Shown here one piece after another: positions 33,726 through 42,626 of a stretch of DNA of 64,000 nucleotides. The notes under the pieces are model-generated. The model was not told where the DNA came from and did not search any database. It saw only the letters and a list, made by a program, of their open reading frames with translations. The position numbers and the translations under genes were made by a program. The stretch is from positions 2,943,046 through 3,007,045 of the forward strand of contig OY282379.1 in NCBI GenBank assembly GCA_958295875.1, in the 5' to 3' direction. The stretch's first letter is position 1, and each line of letters opens with the position of its first letter. The DNA comes from an uncultured Pseudomonadales bacterium (lineage in GTDB: Bacteria > Pseudomonadota > Gammaproteobacteria > Pseudomonadales > Azotimanducaceae).

Positions 33726-36287
33726 ATGATGCGCGCCATTGCGCCGCGTGGCGCCGCGATGCTGGCATTGGCGCTGGCGTTGACCGCCGGCGCCGCCAAC
33801 GCTGATCCACTGCCGGCGCCGCTGCGCGCCGAGGTAGAAGCCTTGAAGGCGGCCGTCGCGGCGGCGCCGACGGACGCCAGCACTGTCGCCGGCCGCGCCC
33901 GCGTGCTGGCGGATTGGGTGGATGCCCACGCGCTCGCCGGATTGCCCGGCTCGCCTTGGGCTTCGCGCGCTCGGCGCTTCGTGGCAACGCCGCCGACCGG
34001 CGCCGCGGTGCTGGGCGTCGGCGCCCAAATCGACGCATGGGTGCGGGAATACACCGTGCGCGACGAAACGCCAGCGGCGCTCGGCGAGTTGCGAGCGACC
34101 GTCGGCCCGTTCGAGGCGGGATCGTTCGCCACCATCACCCAAACTTGGACGGCGGGCGCTGGCGGCATGGCCGTTGGCGGCGGCATTTGGGTGGCGCGGC
34201 ACTTCAACACCATGTATGGCGCCTTCCAAACGGATGATCCCGCGGCGGAAGGCCACATCACCATTTCGACCAGCGACGGCGATGCCCGCTTCGAGGTGGA
34301 CACCATCATGGCCTCGGGTGCCCACGGCGGTTTCCGCGCACCGGAACCCGCGCTGGTGTTCCGCCTCGTTGCCGGCCATGTGGATGCCGGGGAAACTGTC
34401 ACCGTCACCTATGGCGACGCTGCCGGCGGCGGGCCGGGGCTGCGCATCACCACGGTGTCTGGCGAGAACGTGCCGCTGCCGCTCTATGTGGACGTGGGCG
34501 GCGCCGGGGATTGGTTCATGCTGCCGCTGCAGCCGTTCGCCATCGTCGGTGCCGAGGCCGTGGGCGTGCATGGCTTCGCGCCGAGCGTCGTGGCGCCGGG
34601 TGAGGTCTTTGAGCTCTCTGTGCGTGCGGAAGACCAGTGGTTCAACCGCGCCTCGCACGACATTCCGGCCTTTGACGTGCTGGTGGACGGCGCCGTGGCG
34701 GCCACCACGCAAGGTGGCAACGCCATCGAGATCGTTGAACTCGCGTTCGACGACGTTGGCCCGCGCTGGATCGACATGCGCTCTGGGGACGGCGCCATCG
34801 AGGGCATTGCCAATCCGGTGCTGGTGGCCGAGGCGCCGGCGCAGCGCATCTATTGGGGCGACACCCACGGCCACTCCGGACAGGCGGAGGGCATAGGCAC
34901 CATCGATTACTTCATGCGCTTCGCGCGCGACGACGCGCGGTTGGATTTCGTCACCCACTCTGAGCACGACACCGCCTTGGACGCCGCCGAGTGGCAACAG
35001 ATGCGGGCCGCCGCGGCGGCGCATTACGCGCCGGGCAAGTTCATTCCCTACCTTGGCTACGAGTGGACGGTTATCGCCTATGTGGGCGGTGGCCACCACA
35101 ACGTGCTGTACCGCAACCCAGAGCACCGCTTGCCCGTCTCGGCGCTCGAGTATCCGACGCTCTCGGCGCTCTATCAGCGCCTGCGCGAGGTTTACGATCC
35201 GCAGGATGTGGTGGTGATTCCCCACGCCCACAATCCCGGCGACGCCCGCCTTTCAGACCCGCTCTTGGAGCCGCTCATCGAGGTGATGTCCATGCATGGC
35301 ACCTTCGAGTGGTTCATGCGGAACTACCTCGGCAATGGCCATCAGGTGGGCTTCGTGGCCGCTTCGGATGACCATCTTTCGCACCCGGGCTACTCCGCCC
35401 CAAGCCGGGACTCGCTGGCGCAGCGCGGCGGGCTGGGCGCCGTGCTCGCTCCGGAGCGCTCCCGGGACGCCATCTTCGACGCCATGAAGGCGCGGCGCAC
35501 CTATGCGACCACCGGCGAGCGCATCATCCTCGATGTCGAGCTGAACGGCGCCGGCATGGGCGAACGCACGGCGTTCGCGGACACCCGCACCATCAAGGGC
35601 AGGGTGATCGGCACCGCGCCCATCGCCGACGTGACGGTGTTCAAGAACGACGCGCCGTTGTGGTCGAAGGATTACCTCACCGCCAGCGGGGCGCCCGGCG
35701 CCGGCGAGACCACCCTGCATCTGTCGTTCCATTCCGACGCCACGCCCCATCACTGGGGTGACGCGCCGCGTGGCTGGCGGCATTGGCGCGGGCGCTTGAC
35801 GCTGGCCGGCGGGCGGATTCTTGCCGCGCGCGGCACAGACTTCGCCAACCCAAACGTGCAGGCGCTGCAGGCCGATGGCGACGGCTTTACCTTCAAGACG
35901 ATCACGCGGGGCGATGCGAGCACCATCGTGCTGACGGTGGACGCGCTCACCGCGGACGCCAAGGTGGTGCTGGAACTTGACGAGACCCGCGAGAGCGGCA
36001 GCGCCCCGCCGTTCTATCGCCCACCGGCGACCATCGCCGGCGAAGCCGTGGAACTGCGCGTGGCCGACGCCTTGGCCGGCCGCTTGGCGCAACCGATGCC
36101 GATTCCCGGTTACGCAGACAGCATCACGCTGCGCCGCGTGCTGGCCGGGGAGCGCGATGTGGCCTTCGAGCACACGGATGCCGACGACCCGCGCCAAGGC
36201 GACTACTACTATGTGCGCGTGCGCCAAGCCGATGATGCGGCGGCGTGGTCAAGCCCCATCTGGGTGGGCGGCTACCCGCCTAAGTAA
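33726..36287 (+). CDS. DUF3604 domain protein (secreted, PHP-like metal site)
   Basis: An 853-residue protein with a signal peptide (MLALALALTAGAANA). The N-terminal 370 residues are beta-rich, and the DUF3604 domain starts at AQRIYWGDTHGHSGQAEGIG, whose HGH is the first metal ligand pair. Further probable ligands are in FVTHSEHDTALDAAEW, YLGYEWTVIAYVGGGHHNVL and VVVIPHAHNPGDA. FVAASDDHLSHPGY supplies a last Asp/His set. This set of His and Asp resembles PHP-type phosphoesterase or aldolase sites, but the family's activity is unproven. Members are common in marine heterotrophs and are often near sugar or nucleoside catabolic genes; here it follows the acyl-CoA dehydrogenase. Confidence 0.85.
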   Translation: MMRAIAPRGAAMLALALALTAGAANADPLPAPLRAEVEALKAAVAAAPTDASTVAGRARVLADWVDAHALAGLPGSPWASRARRFVATPPTGAAVLGVGAQIDAWVREYTVRDETPAALGELRATVGPFEAGSFATITQTWTAGAGGMAVGGGIWVARHFNTMYGAFQTDDPAAEGHITISTSDGDARFEVDTIMASGAHGGFRAPEPALVFRLVAGHVDAGETVTVTYGDAAGGGPGLRITTVSGENVPLPLYVDVGGAGDWFMLPLQPFAIVGAEAVGVHGFAPSVVAPGEVFELSVRAEDQWFNRASHDIPAFDVLVDGAVAATTQGGNAIEIVELAFDDVGPRWIDMRSGDGAIEGIANPVLVAEAPAQRIYWGDTHGHSGQAEGIGTIDYFMRFARDDARLDFVTHSEHDTALDAAEWQQMRAAAAAHYAPGKFIPYLGYEWTVIAYVGGGHHNVLYRNPEHRLPVSALEYPTLSALYQRLREVYDPQDVVVIPHAHNPGDARLSDPLLEPLIEVMSMHGTFEWFMRNYLGNGHQVGFVAASDDHLSHPGYSAPSRDSLAQRGGLGAVLAPERSRDAIFDAMKARRTYATTGERIILDVELNGAGMGERTAFADTRTIKGRVIGTAPIADVTVFKNDAPLWSKDYLTASGAPGAGETTLHLSFHSDATPHHWGDAPRGWRHWRGRLTLAGGRILAARGTDFANPNVQALQADGDGFTFKTITRGDASTIVLTVDALTADAKVVLELDETRESGSAPPFYRPPATIAGEAVELRVADALAGRLAQPMPIPGYADSITLRRVLAGERDVAFEHTDADDPRQGDYYYVRVRQADDAAAWSSPIWVGGYPPK

Positions 36288-36326
36288 ACGACGCGGCGCG
36301 GGGACGCGGGCGTGGCGAAATCCGGT

Positions 36327-37316
36327 TTACGCGCGCCAACTGCCGGTGCGCAGGATGTCCTTGAACTCGCCGCGGGTGAGCGGCTGTTGTGGCGCGTTCG
36401 CTTCCAACGCGGCGACGTAGTGGGGGCGGGGCACAGCATAGAACACGCCGAGGGGCATCGGCAGCGCGTCGTCCACCAAGCGCGCGAGGGCCATTGCCAG
36501 CGCCGGGTTGGTCTCGTCGTGCAGCGTGGCTTCCGCCACGTTCTCGGTGATGCGGAACGTGCCCTGCCACGGTTCGTACACCAGCCCGCGTTCGCCATTG
36601 GCGCCGAACAGCATGGGTTCGCCGTGGCGCACCTGCACTGTCTTCTCGGCGCGTGCCGCCTTGCGCGTCAAGTCCCCAAAGGCGTTGTCGTTGTAGACGA
36701 TGCAGTTCTGCAGCACCTCCACGAACGCGGCGCCCCGATAGGCGCTGGCGCGCAGCAGCGTCTCCGGCAGATGATCCTGCAACATGTCTGCGCTGCGCGC
36801 GACGAAGCTGCCGCCGGCGCCCAAGGCGAGCGCCGCTGGGTTCATGGGCGCATCGAATGTGCCAGCAGGAGATGAAGGCGAGCGCGTGCCGACGCTGGAC
36901 GTGGGCGACGCTTGGCCCTTCGTCAAACCGTAAATCGCGTTGTTCACGAGCACGAGGTTGAGGTCTACGTTGCGGCGCAGCACATGTAGCAGATGGTTGC
37001 CGCCGATGGCGAGGAAGTCCGCGTCGCCGCCCACCACCCACACGTCCAACGCCGGGTTGGCGAGCTTGATGCCCGTCGCCAACGATGGCGCGCGGCCATG
37101 TATCGAGTGAAAGCCGTAGGTGTCCACATAGTAGGGGAAGCGCGCCGCGCAGCCGATGCCAGAGACGAACACGGTGTCCTCCCTGCGCCGACCCAGTTGC
37201 GCCAGCACCCGCCGCACGGATTTGAGGATGGCGTAGTCGCCGCAGCCCGGGCACCAGCGCACCTCTTGATCCGTCTCGAAATCCCGCGCCGTGAGCGCGA
37301 TGACTTGGCCGCTCAT
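36327..37316 (-). CDS. korB: 2-oxoacid:ferredoxin oxidoreductase, beta subunit (KorB-type)
   Basis: A 329-residue subunit. The thiamine-diphosphate and Fe-S motifs are intact: VRWCPGCGDYAILKSV, VSGIGCAARFPYYVDTYGFH, HGRAPSLATGIKLANP and WVVGGDADFLAIGGNHLLHV (GGDAD in place of GDGD), then NNAIYGLTKGQASPTS. It pairs with the alpha subunit, which overlaps it by four bases. The two-subunit form is the KorAB type seen in aerobes such as mycobacteria. It oxidatively decarboxylates 2-oxoglutarate (or a related oxoacid) to an acyl-CoA with reduced ferredoxin. Which oxoacid it prefers cannot be read from the sequence. Confidence 0.9.
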   Translation of the reverse strand: MSGQVIALTARDFETDQEVRWCPGCGDYAILKSVRRVLAQLGRRREDTVFVSGIGCAARFPYYVDTYGFHSIHGRAPSLATGIKLANPALDVWVVGGDADFLAIGGNHLLHVLRRNVDLNLVLVNNAIYGLTKGQASPTSSVGTRSPSSPAGTFDAPMNPAALALGAGGSFVARSADMLQDHLPETLLRASAYRGAAFVEVLQNCIVYNDNAFGDLTRKAARAEKTVQVRHGEPMLFGANGERGLVYEPWQGTFRITENVAEATLHDETNPALAMALARLVDDALPMPLGVFYAVPRPHYVAALEANAPQQPLTRGEFKDILRTGSWRA

Positions 37317-39175
37317 CGGGGCGCGCCCGGCAGCAGGGCGGTGAGCTCGGCTTCCAGATGCGCCACCTTGAAGGGCTGGCCGCGCATCTGGCCGATCGGC
37401 TGCGCGTCCACCAAAAACTCGCTGCGGATGAGCCGCGCAAGTTGGCCGTGGTTCAACTCCGGCACAGCGACGGCGCGGAACCGTTGCAGGATGTCCGCGA
37501 GGTTGGGCGGCAATGGCCAGAGCTGCCTCAAGTGCAGGTGCCCCACCGCGTGGCCTTGGCTGGTCAAGCCCTGCACCGCTTCGACGATGGCGCCGTAAGT
37601 GGAACCCCAGCCGATGACGAGCAAGTCTCCCGCTTCAGCGCCGCCGTCGATTTCGCAGGGCAGCGTGCTCTCGATGCCGGCCACCTTGGCCGCTCGCAAA
37701 CGGCTCATCGCCTCATGATTGTCTGGGTCGTAGGAAATGTCGCCGGCGCCGGCGCCGCGCTCCAAGCCGCCGATGCGGTGCGCGAGGCCGGTGGTGCCGG
37801 GCGTCGCCCAGGGCCGCGCCAAGGTGTCGGGGTTCCGCGCGAAAGGCTGGAAGCCGCGCGGCTCGGTGCGGAACGCGGGCGTGATGGCGGGCAGGGCATC
37901 GACATCCGGCAGTTGCCACGCTTGGGCGGCGTTGGCGATGTAGGCATCCGAGAGCACCAGCACCGGCGTCATGTATTGCATCGCCAGGCGCGCCGCCTCG
38001 ATGACGACGTGGAAGCACTCGGCCGGTGTGGCTGGCGCCAGCACCGGCAGGGGCGCTTCGCCGTGGCGCCCGTACAGAGCCAGGTTGAGGTCTGCCTGTT
38101 CCGGCTTGGTGGGCATGCCGGTGGACGGCCCGGCGCGTTGCACGTCGATGGCGACGAGCGGCAGTTCCACGGCCACCGCCAAGCCAAGCGCTTCACCTTT
38201 CAGCACGAGCCCAGGGCCGGAACTCGCCGTGACGCCCAAGCCCCCCGCGTAGGAAGCGCCGATGGCGGCGGTGGCGGAGGCAATTTCGTCCTCGGCCTGG
38301 AACGTGCTCACGCCGCGGCCGTTCAGCCCCGCTAGGAAATGCAACAGCGCCGACGCTGGCGTGATGGGGTAAGAGCAATAGGTGAGCTTGAGGCCCGAGA
38401 GCGCCGCCACCGCGGCGAGGCCCAAGCCCATCGCGTCTGTGCCGGTGACGGTGCGGAACAAGCCGTGGCGCGGCGCGGTGCGCGTGTCTTGCGCGGTGCT
38501 GCCGGCGTCGAGCTCAAGGGTCTCCCCATAGGCGTGTCCCGCGTTGAGCGCGGCGACGTTGGAAGCCGCCACCTCCGGTGCCTTGGCGAACTTGCCCTCG
38601 ATCCACTCGATGGTTGCGCCGCGTTCGCCGCCGAAGAGCCAAAAGCACAGCCCCAAAGACCAGAAGTTCTTGGCGCGGCCGGCTTGCTTCTTGCCAACGC
38701 CGGTGGCGGCCACGGCTTCGGCCGTGAGCCGGGCGATGTCCACGGTGACCAAACGGTAGCGGCTCAGCGCGTCGCCATCCAACGGGTTTGCGGCGTAGCC
38801 GGCGCGCTTCAAGTTGCGCGCGGAGAAGGCGCCGGGATCCGCCACGATGAGGCCGCCCGGCTTCAATGCGCCCACATTGGTTTTGAGCGCCGCGGGATTG
38901 AAAGCGAACAGCGCGTCCGCTTGGTCTCCGGGCGTCAAGACGCCATCGTCGCCGAATTGGATCTGAAAGGCCGACACGCCGAACGTGGAACCGGCGGGCG
39001 CCCGAATCTCCGCGGGGAAATCCGGCAACGTCATCAGATCATGTCGGTCGAGGGCCACCGCTTTGGCGAACTCGGCGCCCAACACTTGGATGCCATCCCC
39101 AGAGTCGCCGGCGAAGCGCACGACGGTGCGGGTCGTCGGCGCGTGGGCGTGGTTCGCGGGAGCAGCGGCCGTCAT
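37313..39175 (-). CDS. korA: 2-oxoacid:ferredoxin oxidoreductase, alpha subunit (fused gamma-alpha, KorA-type)
   Basis: A 620-residue subunit. The N-terminal gamma domain contains TVVRFAGDSGDGIQVLGAEF at about 18-37. The alpha domain starts near 240 with AMGLGLAAVAALSGLKLTYC and YPITPASALLHFLAGLNGRG. It also has the typical VTASSGPGLVLKGEALGLAV and VQRAGPSTGMPTKPEQADLN, the latter binding the substrate carboxylate region. This gamma-alpha fusion is the two-subunit KorA arrangement. It is translated first and then korB (ATGA overlap). Confidence 0.9.
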   Translation of the reverse strand: MTAAAPANHAHAPTTRTVVRFAGDSGDGIQVLGAEFAKAVALDRHDLMTLPDFPAEIRAPAGSTFGVSAFQIQFGDDGVLTPGDQADALFAFNPAALKTNVGALKPGGLIVADPGAFSARNLKRAGYAANPLDGDALSRYRLVTVDIARLTAEAVAATGVGKKQAGRAKNFWSLGLCFWLFGGERGATIEWIEGKFAKAPEVAASNVAALNAGHAYGETLELDAGSTAQDTRTAPRHGLFRTVTGTDAMGLGLAAVAALSGLKLTYCSYPITPASALLHFLAGLNGRGVSTFQAEDEIASATAAIGASYAGGLGVTASSGPGLVLKGEALGLAVAVELPLVAIDVQRAGPSTGMPTKPEQADLNLALYGRHGEAPLPVLAPATPAECFHVVIEAARLAMQYMTPVLVLSDAYIANAAQAWQLPDVDALPAITPAFRTEPRGFQPFARNPDTLARPWATPGTTGLAHRIGGLERGAGAGDISYDPDNHEAMSRLRAAKVAGIESTLPCEIDGGAEAGDLLVIGWGSTYGAIVEAVQGLTSQGHAVGHLHLRQLWPLPPNLADILQRFRAVAVPELNHGQLARLIRSEFLVDAQPIGQMRGQPFKVAHLEAELTALLPGAPR

Positions 39176-39556
39176 GGGTTGGCAGAAAGTTCGCCCGCGC
39201 GAGGGCTTAGCCGCCGTCGCGTTGGGCCAGTGCGGAAAAAGGCCAAGCTAGCAGAATCGCAGGGCCATCGCTATGGCTGGGGCCGCTTGTCGATGGCAAA
39301 TGGGTCTGTCCGCTTTCCAGCACGTCATCTGTCTGCTCCTCCCGCTGCCTGGACGAGCCTGCGGGCAGTCGCCGAACCGGCGCGGCCTCTTCATGCGCCG
39401 GCCGCTGGTGCGCCGTCGGTGCCGCAGTGAGCCGCCGCGGCCCGTGGAGCACCGACGGGCGCCCGTCCGAGTGCTCGTGGACGCGCACCGTCCGCCTCGC
39501 GCAGTGCCTGCCGTGCGGCCCCGGCGAGATGCCGCCAAAAAAGGTTCTCTTTCGCA

Positions 39557-39573
39557 AATTGGTCAGGCCAATT
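39557..39573. promoter_or_regulatory. palindrome AATTGG-N5-CCAATT, possible GntR operator
   Basis: A 17-base interrupted palindrome (AATTGGTCAGGCCAATT) with six-base arms, about 135 bases before the first receptor start. It partly matches the FadR-subfamily operator pattern TnGTnnnACnA and lies upstream of the proposed -35 box. A binding role for the GntR-type regulator at 45639 is inferred. Confidence 0.5.
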
Positions 39574-39588
39574 TAGCCAAACCGGAGA

Positions 39589-39617
39589 TTGCTTGTGGTA
39601 CCGAGTAGCCTTACCAT
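39589..39617 (+). promoter_or_regulatory. candidate sigma-70 promoter of the alginate operon
   Basis: TTGCTT at 39589-39594 and TACCAT at 39612-39617 are separated by 17 bases. Transcription would begin about 39624, inside the palindrome at 39619-39629, an arrangement expected for repression. The leader would be about 85 bases. Confidence 0.5.
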
Positions 39618-39618
39618 G

Positions 39619-39629
39619 TGGTATGACCA
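39619..39629. promoter_or_regulatory. TGGTATGACCA palindrome, likely FadR-type operator
   Basis: This 11-base palindrome (TGGT-ATG-ACCA) fits the TnGTnnnACnA consensus of FadR-subfamily GntR regulators at every fixed position. It starts one base after the proposed -10 box. The operon encodes exactly such a regulator at 45639-46448. Confidence 0.58.
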
Positions 39630-39708
39630 ACTGCTTTTCCTTGGACGGGGGAATGCGGCCCTTCGCACCCGCCCGATCATTCCCTAGGACATCGGAGGCT
39701 CAAACGAG

Positions 39709-42588
39709 ATGAAGCACCACAGGCTGGCAACGGCTCTACTGCTGTTCGCATGCACCTTGCCCTTCGCGCAGCATAGTCTCGCGGAAGAGGCTCCCGGGGA
39801 AGTCGAGGAGATTGTCGTCACCCTCATCCGCCACAGCCTCGAGGCTGCCGCGGAACTTAAGCGAGAAGACGCTCGCATCATCGACGCCATCGTGGCCGAA
39901 GACATCGGCAAGCTGCCCGACAACAACATCGCCGAGGCCCTGCAACGAGTCACCGGTGTTGCCATCAATCGCGAGCTTGGCGTGGGTTCCGACGTGACCA
40001 TCCGCGGCCTGCCCCAAAATCGCGTGGAGCTGAATGGCCGCTCCACGGTGAGTGGCGGGGGAGACGGAGGACGCAACGGCGTGAACTTCCAAGACTTCCC
40101 GGCAGATCTCCTGTCCTCGGTAGAGGTCATCAAATCGCCGACGGCGAAGATGATCGAGGGGGCCTTGGGCGGAACGATCAACTTGAAGACCCAGCGTCCG
40201 CTCGACCTGCAAGATACGCTAGCTTCAGTCTCGGTCAAGGCCGAGTACGAGGAGAACGCGGATAACTGGGGAACCCTTATCAATGGCTCTTTTGGCCGCG
40301 ATTGGGAATTGAGCTCGGGCGGCGCCTTTGGCGTCATCGCCAGTTTGAGTCACCTGGATCGCGAGCTGTTCGAGTACCAGTCTCGATTCAAGCCCTTCCT
40401 GAATGGCAGTTCAACTCTGGGGCCGCAGGGCGACCGCCCCTTCATCAGTTTGCACGAACTCACTTTCGAGCCAGAGTTCTACAGCCACGAAAACCTTGCT
40501 GGCAATCTATCCATGCAGTGGCAGCCAGCATCGGGCCAAGGCAGCTTCTACGTCGACTACGCCTTCACGGACCGCGATGCCACCAACGAGTACTATTCCA
40601 TCCTGACGTTGCCGCTGGATTACAGCAAGTCAAGTGACGGCAGCGGCGGCCCGCAGATTGTGGACCCGACGATCTCCAGCAAGGGTAGTTACGATCTCTA
40701 CACTTCCCAGACGGAGAGAGAGAACCGTCTCATCAACAGTGCGCGCGCGGATTTTCGTCAAACGGACACGACGAACGTTGCCATCGGGGGCGATTGGAAT
40801 GTGACGGACGACATCAGTGTTTCCGGGGAGCTGGTGGTTGCCCAGTCAGAGACCTTCGAGCCGTACTACGACTTGCGCTTCTACTCCATGGATCCCGCTG
40901 GTGAAGACGCAAATCCTGCTGATCGCAACTACAACCTGCTCACTACCAGGCTCAGCTACAATGGCGGTGCTGAGCCGGATCTGCTGATCGTCGAGGGCCA
41001 AGAAACGCTGACGGATCCAGAGTTCTGGACGCTGCGTCGCTATCAGACGACGGAGGATTTTGCGGACAACAACGAAACGGCTCTGCGTTTCGACACGGTT
41101 TTTCTCGAGCCGTTTTCCGGCAGTCTGATTACCTCCATTGAGACTGGCCTGCGGTTCACAGACCGGGATTTCGAGTTTTCCCGCAATGCCTTCACCTCTC
41201 GCGGTTGGGAGACGTTGGACGACGCGGACGGTAATCCCATTCCCACGATCAACTTGCAGGACGTCGTTGATGCTGGCCACGGCGACGTGCTGCGGAGCTT
41301 CGATTTCGACTACTTCCCCGACGGCGGCTCGAACGACTTTGGCCGTTTCGTGCTTTGGGATGGCAAGCAGCTCTACAAGCCGGAGCGAACCATAGCGATT
41401 CTGGCAGAGATGTTTGCGGGGACGGAGTGGGAGGGCGACTTTGCCGATCCTCGCCTCGCGTTTTCGCCGGGCGACTACTACGCCATCCAAGAGGAAACCG
41501 CAGCCGCTTACCTTCAAGTGAACATCGACGCGCAGGAGTATGGCGTTCCGCTGACGGCGGTGGCTGGCGTTCGATATGTGAGGACGGACTTGGAGGCGGA
41601 CGGCTACGTGCAAGCCGGTGGTCAATTCGAGAGCTCGGTCACCACGTTCAAGAGCGACTACGCGGACGTCTTGCCCAGCTTAAACCTCACCTACAGCGTG
41701 CGCGAGAACACCTTGGTTCGGTTTGCCGCTGCCAAGGTGATTCGTCGGGCAGACTTCAACGAGTTGGCGCCTTCGTACGAAATTGACGTGGACTTCACCC
41801 AGGTTGAGCGGGGCAACCCTTTTCTCGATCCCTATCGGGCAACCCAATACGACCTTTCCGTTGAGCATTACTTTGACGGCAACATGGTGTCCGCCGCGGT
41901 GTTCTACAAGAACGTCGAATCGTTCTTGACTGTCGATCAAGCCTGCCTAGACGCTCCGGAGTTCGTTGCGCTCACTCAAGACACCGTCATTAGCTCGCTT
42001 TGCTTCCTGGATGGGGCCGCCGGCTCGCCGGACGCGGCAACGAGCCGCGGCCTGTTGGGATTGGTGGAGAGCTTTGAGACGAACGGCGAGGATGGCAAAG
42101 TGCAGGGCTTTGAGTTTGCCTACCAGCACTCTTTCACCAGTGGATTTCTGGATGGCTTCGGGGTTTCCGTGAACTACACGTATGCGGATAGTGAGGATCC
42201 GGACGGTGTGCCACTGCTCGACATTTCGAAGAACACGGTCAACGCCATCGTGTTTTACGAGAACGACAGGTTCAGCACGCGTTTGGCCTACACCCGCCGG
42301 GATCGTTTCTTTGAGAACACCAATGAGGGGCGCACGCGCTACATTCCGGTGGACTTGACGCGGATGGATCCCCGGTTGCGCGTGCTTGGCATACGGGACT
42401 CGTACCGGGAGGACATCACTCGGCTGGATTGGTCCGCTTCGTACCAAGTGAACGACAATTTCCGTGTTCATGCGGATGTGGTGAACTTGATGGAGGAGCC
42501 AGTTTTCGACTCGGACGTCCAAGGGACCATTCACACGGTCCGTCAAGCCGATCGTAGGTTCACGATCGGTGTCAGCTACAAGTTCTAG
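39709..42588 (+). CDS. TonB-dependent receptor, alginate operon receptor 1
   Basis: A 959-residue receptor with a signal peptide (ATALLLFACTLPFAQHSLAE) and a TonB-box-like EVEEIVVTLI at residues 31-40. The plug has IVAEDIGKLPDNNIAEALQR, VTGVAINRELGVGSDVTIRG and VEVIKSPTAKMIEGALGGTI, the form seen in marine oligosaccharide receptors of the 'TonB-dependent receptor, TIGR01782-like' group. The barrel ends DRRFTIGVSYKF with the terminal Phe. As first gene of the operon it should take up alginate oligomers across the outer membrane. It is followed 38 bases later by a second receptor. Confidence 0.9.
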   Translation: MKHHRLATALLLFACTLPFAQHSLAEEAPGEVEEIVVTLIRHSLEAAAELKREDARIIDAIVAEDIGKLPDNNIAEALQRVTGVAINRELGVGSDVTIRGLPQNRVELNGRSTVSGGGDGGRNGVNFQDFPADLLSSVEVIKSPTAKMIEGALGGTINLKTQRPLDLQDTLASVSVKAEYEENADNWGTLINGSFGRDWELSSGGAFGVIASLSHLDRELFEYQSRFKPFLNGSSTLGPQGDRPFISLHELTFEPEFYSHENLAGNLSMQWQPASGQGSFYVDYAFTDRDATNEYYSILTLPLDYSKSSDGSGGPQIVDPTISSKGSYDLYTSQTERENRLINSARADFRQTDTTNVAIGGDWNVTDDISVSGELVVAQSETFEPYYDLRFYSMDPAGEDANPADRNYNLLTTRLSYNGGAEPDLLIVEGQETLTDPEFWTLRRYQTTEDFADNNETALRFDTVFLEPFSGSLITSIETGLRFTDRDFEFSRNAFTSRGWETLDDADGNPIPTINLQDVVDAGHGDVLRSFDFDYFPDGGSNDFGRFVLWDGKQLYKPERTIAILAEMFAGTEWEGDFADPRLAFSPGDYYAIQEETAAAYLQVNIDAQEYGVPLTAVAGVRYVRTDLEADGYVQAGGQFESSVTTFKSDYADVLPSLNLTYSVRENTLVRFAAAKVIRRADFNELAPSYEIDVDFTQVERGNPFLDPYRATQYDLSVEHYFDGNMVSAAVFYKNVESFLTVDQACLDAPEFVALTQDTVISSLCFLDGAAGSPDAATSRGLLGLVESFETNGEDGKVQGFEFAYQHSFTSGFLDGFGVSVNYTYADSEDPDGVPLLDISKNTVNAIVFYENDRFSTRLAYTRRDRFFENTNEGRTRYIPVDLTRMDPRLRVLGIRDSYREDITRLDWSASYQVNDNFRVHADVVNLMEEPVFDSDVQGTIHTVRQADRRFTIGVSYKF

Positions 42589-42626
42589 GCGTGCGGGTGG
42601 ATACCGCAGGGCGCGGGGAGAGGGAG

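Larger units (their letters stand above)
39176..39708. other. 533-bp intergenic region upstream of the alginate operon
   Basis: No convincing gene is seen on either strand; open stretches here are arginine-rich and lack ribosome-binding sites. The right 160 bases are AT-richer and hold a likely promoter and two palindromes (separate entries). The left part (39176-39540) shows nothing I can assign. Confidence 0.6.

Noticed and set aside
32583..35231. Long minus-strand open frame spanning the acyl-CoA dehydrogenase and DUF3604 genes
   Set aside because: It crosses two well-supported genes in antisense and has no recognisable start signal or domain.
39273..39608. Small gene in the region before the alginate operon
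   Set aside because: The frame is arginine-rich, lacks a ribosome-binding site, and runs through the likely promoter and palindrome.
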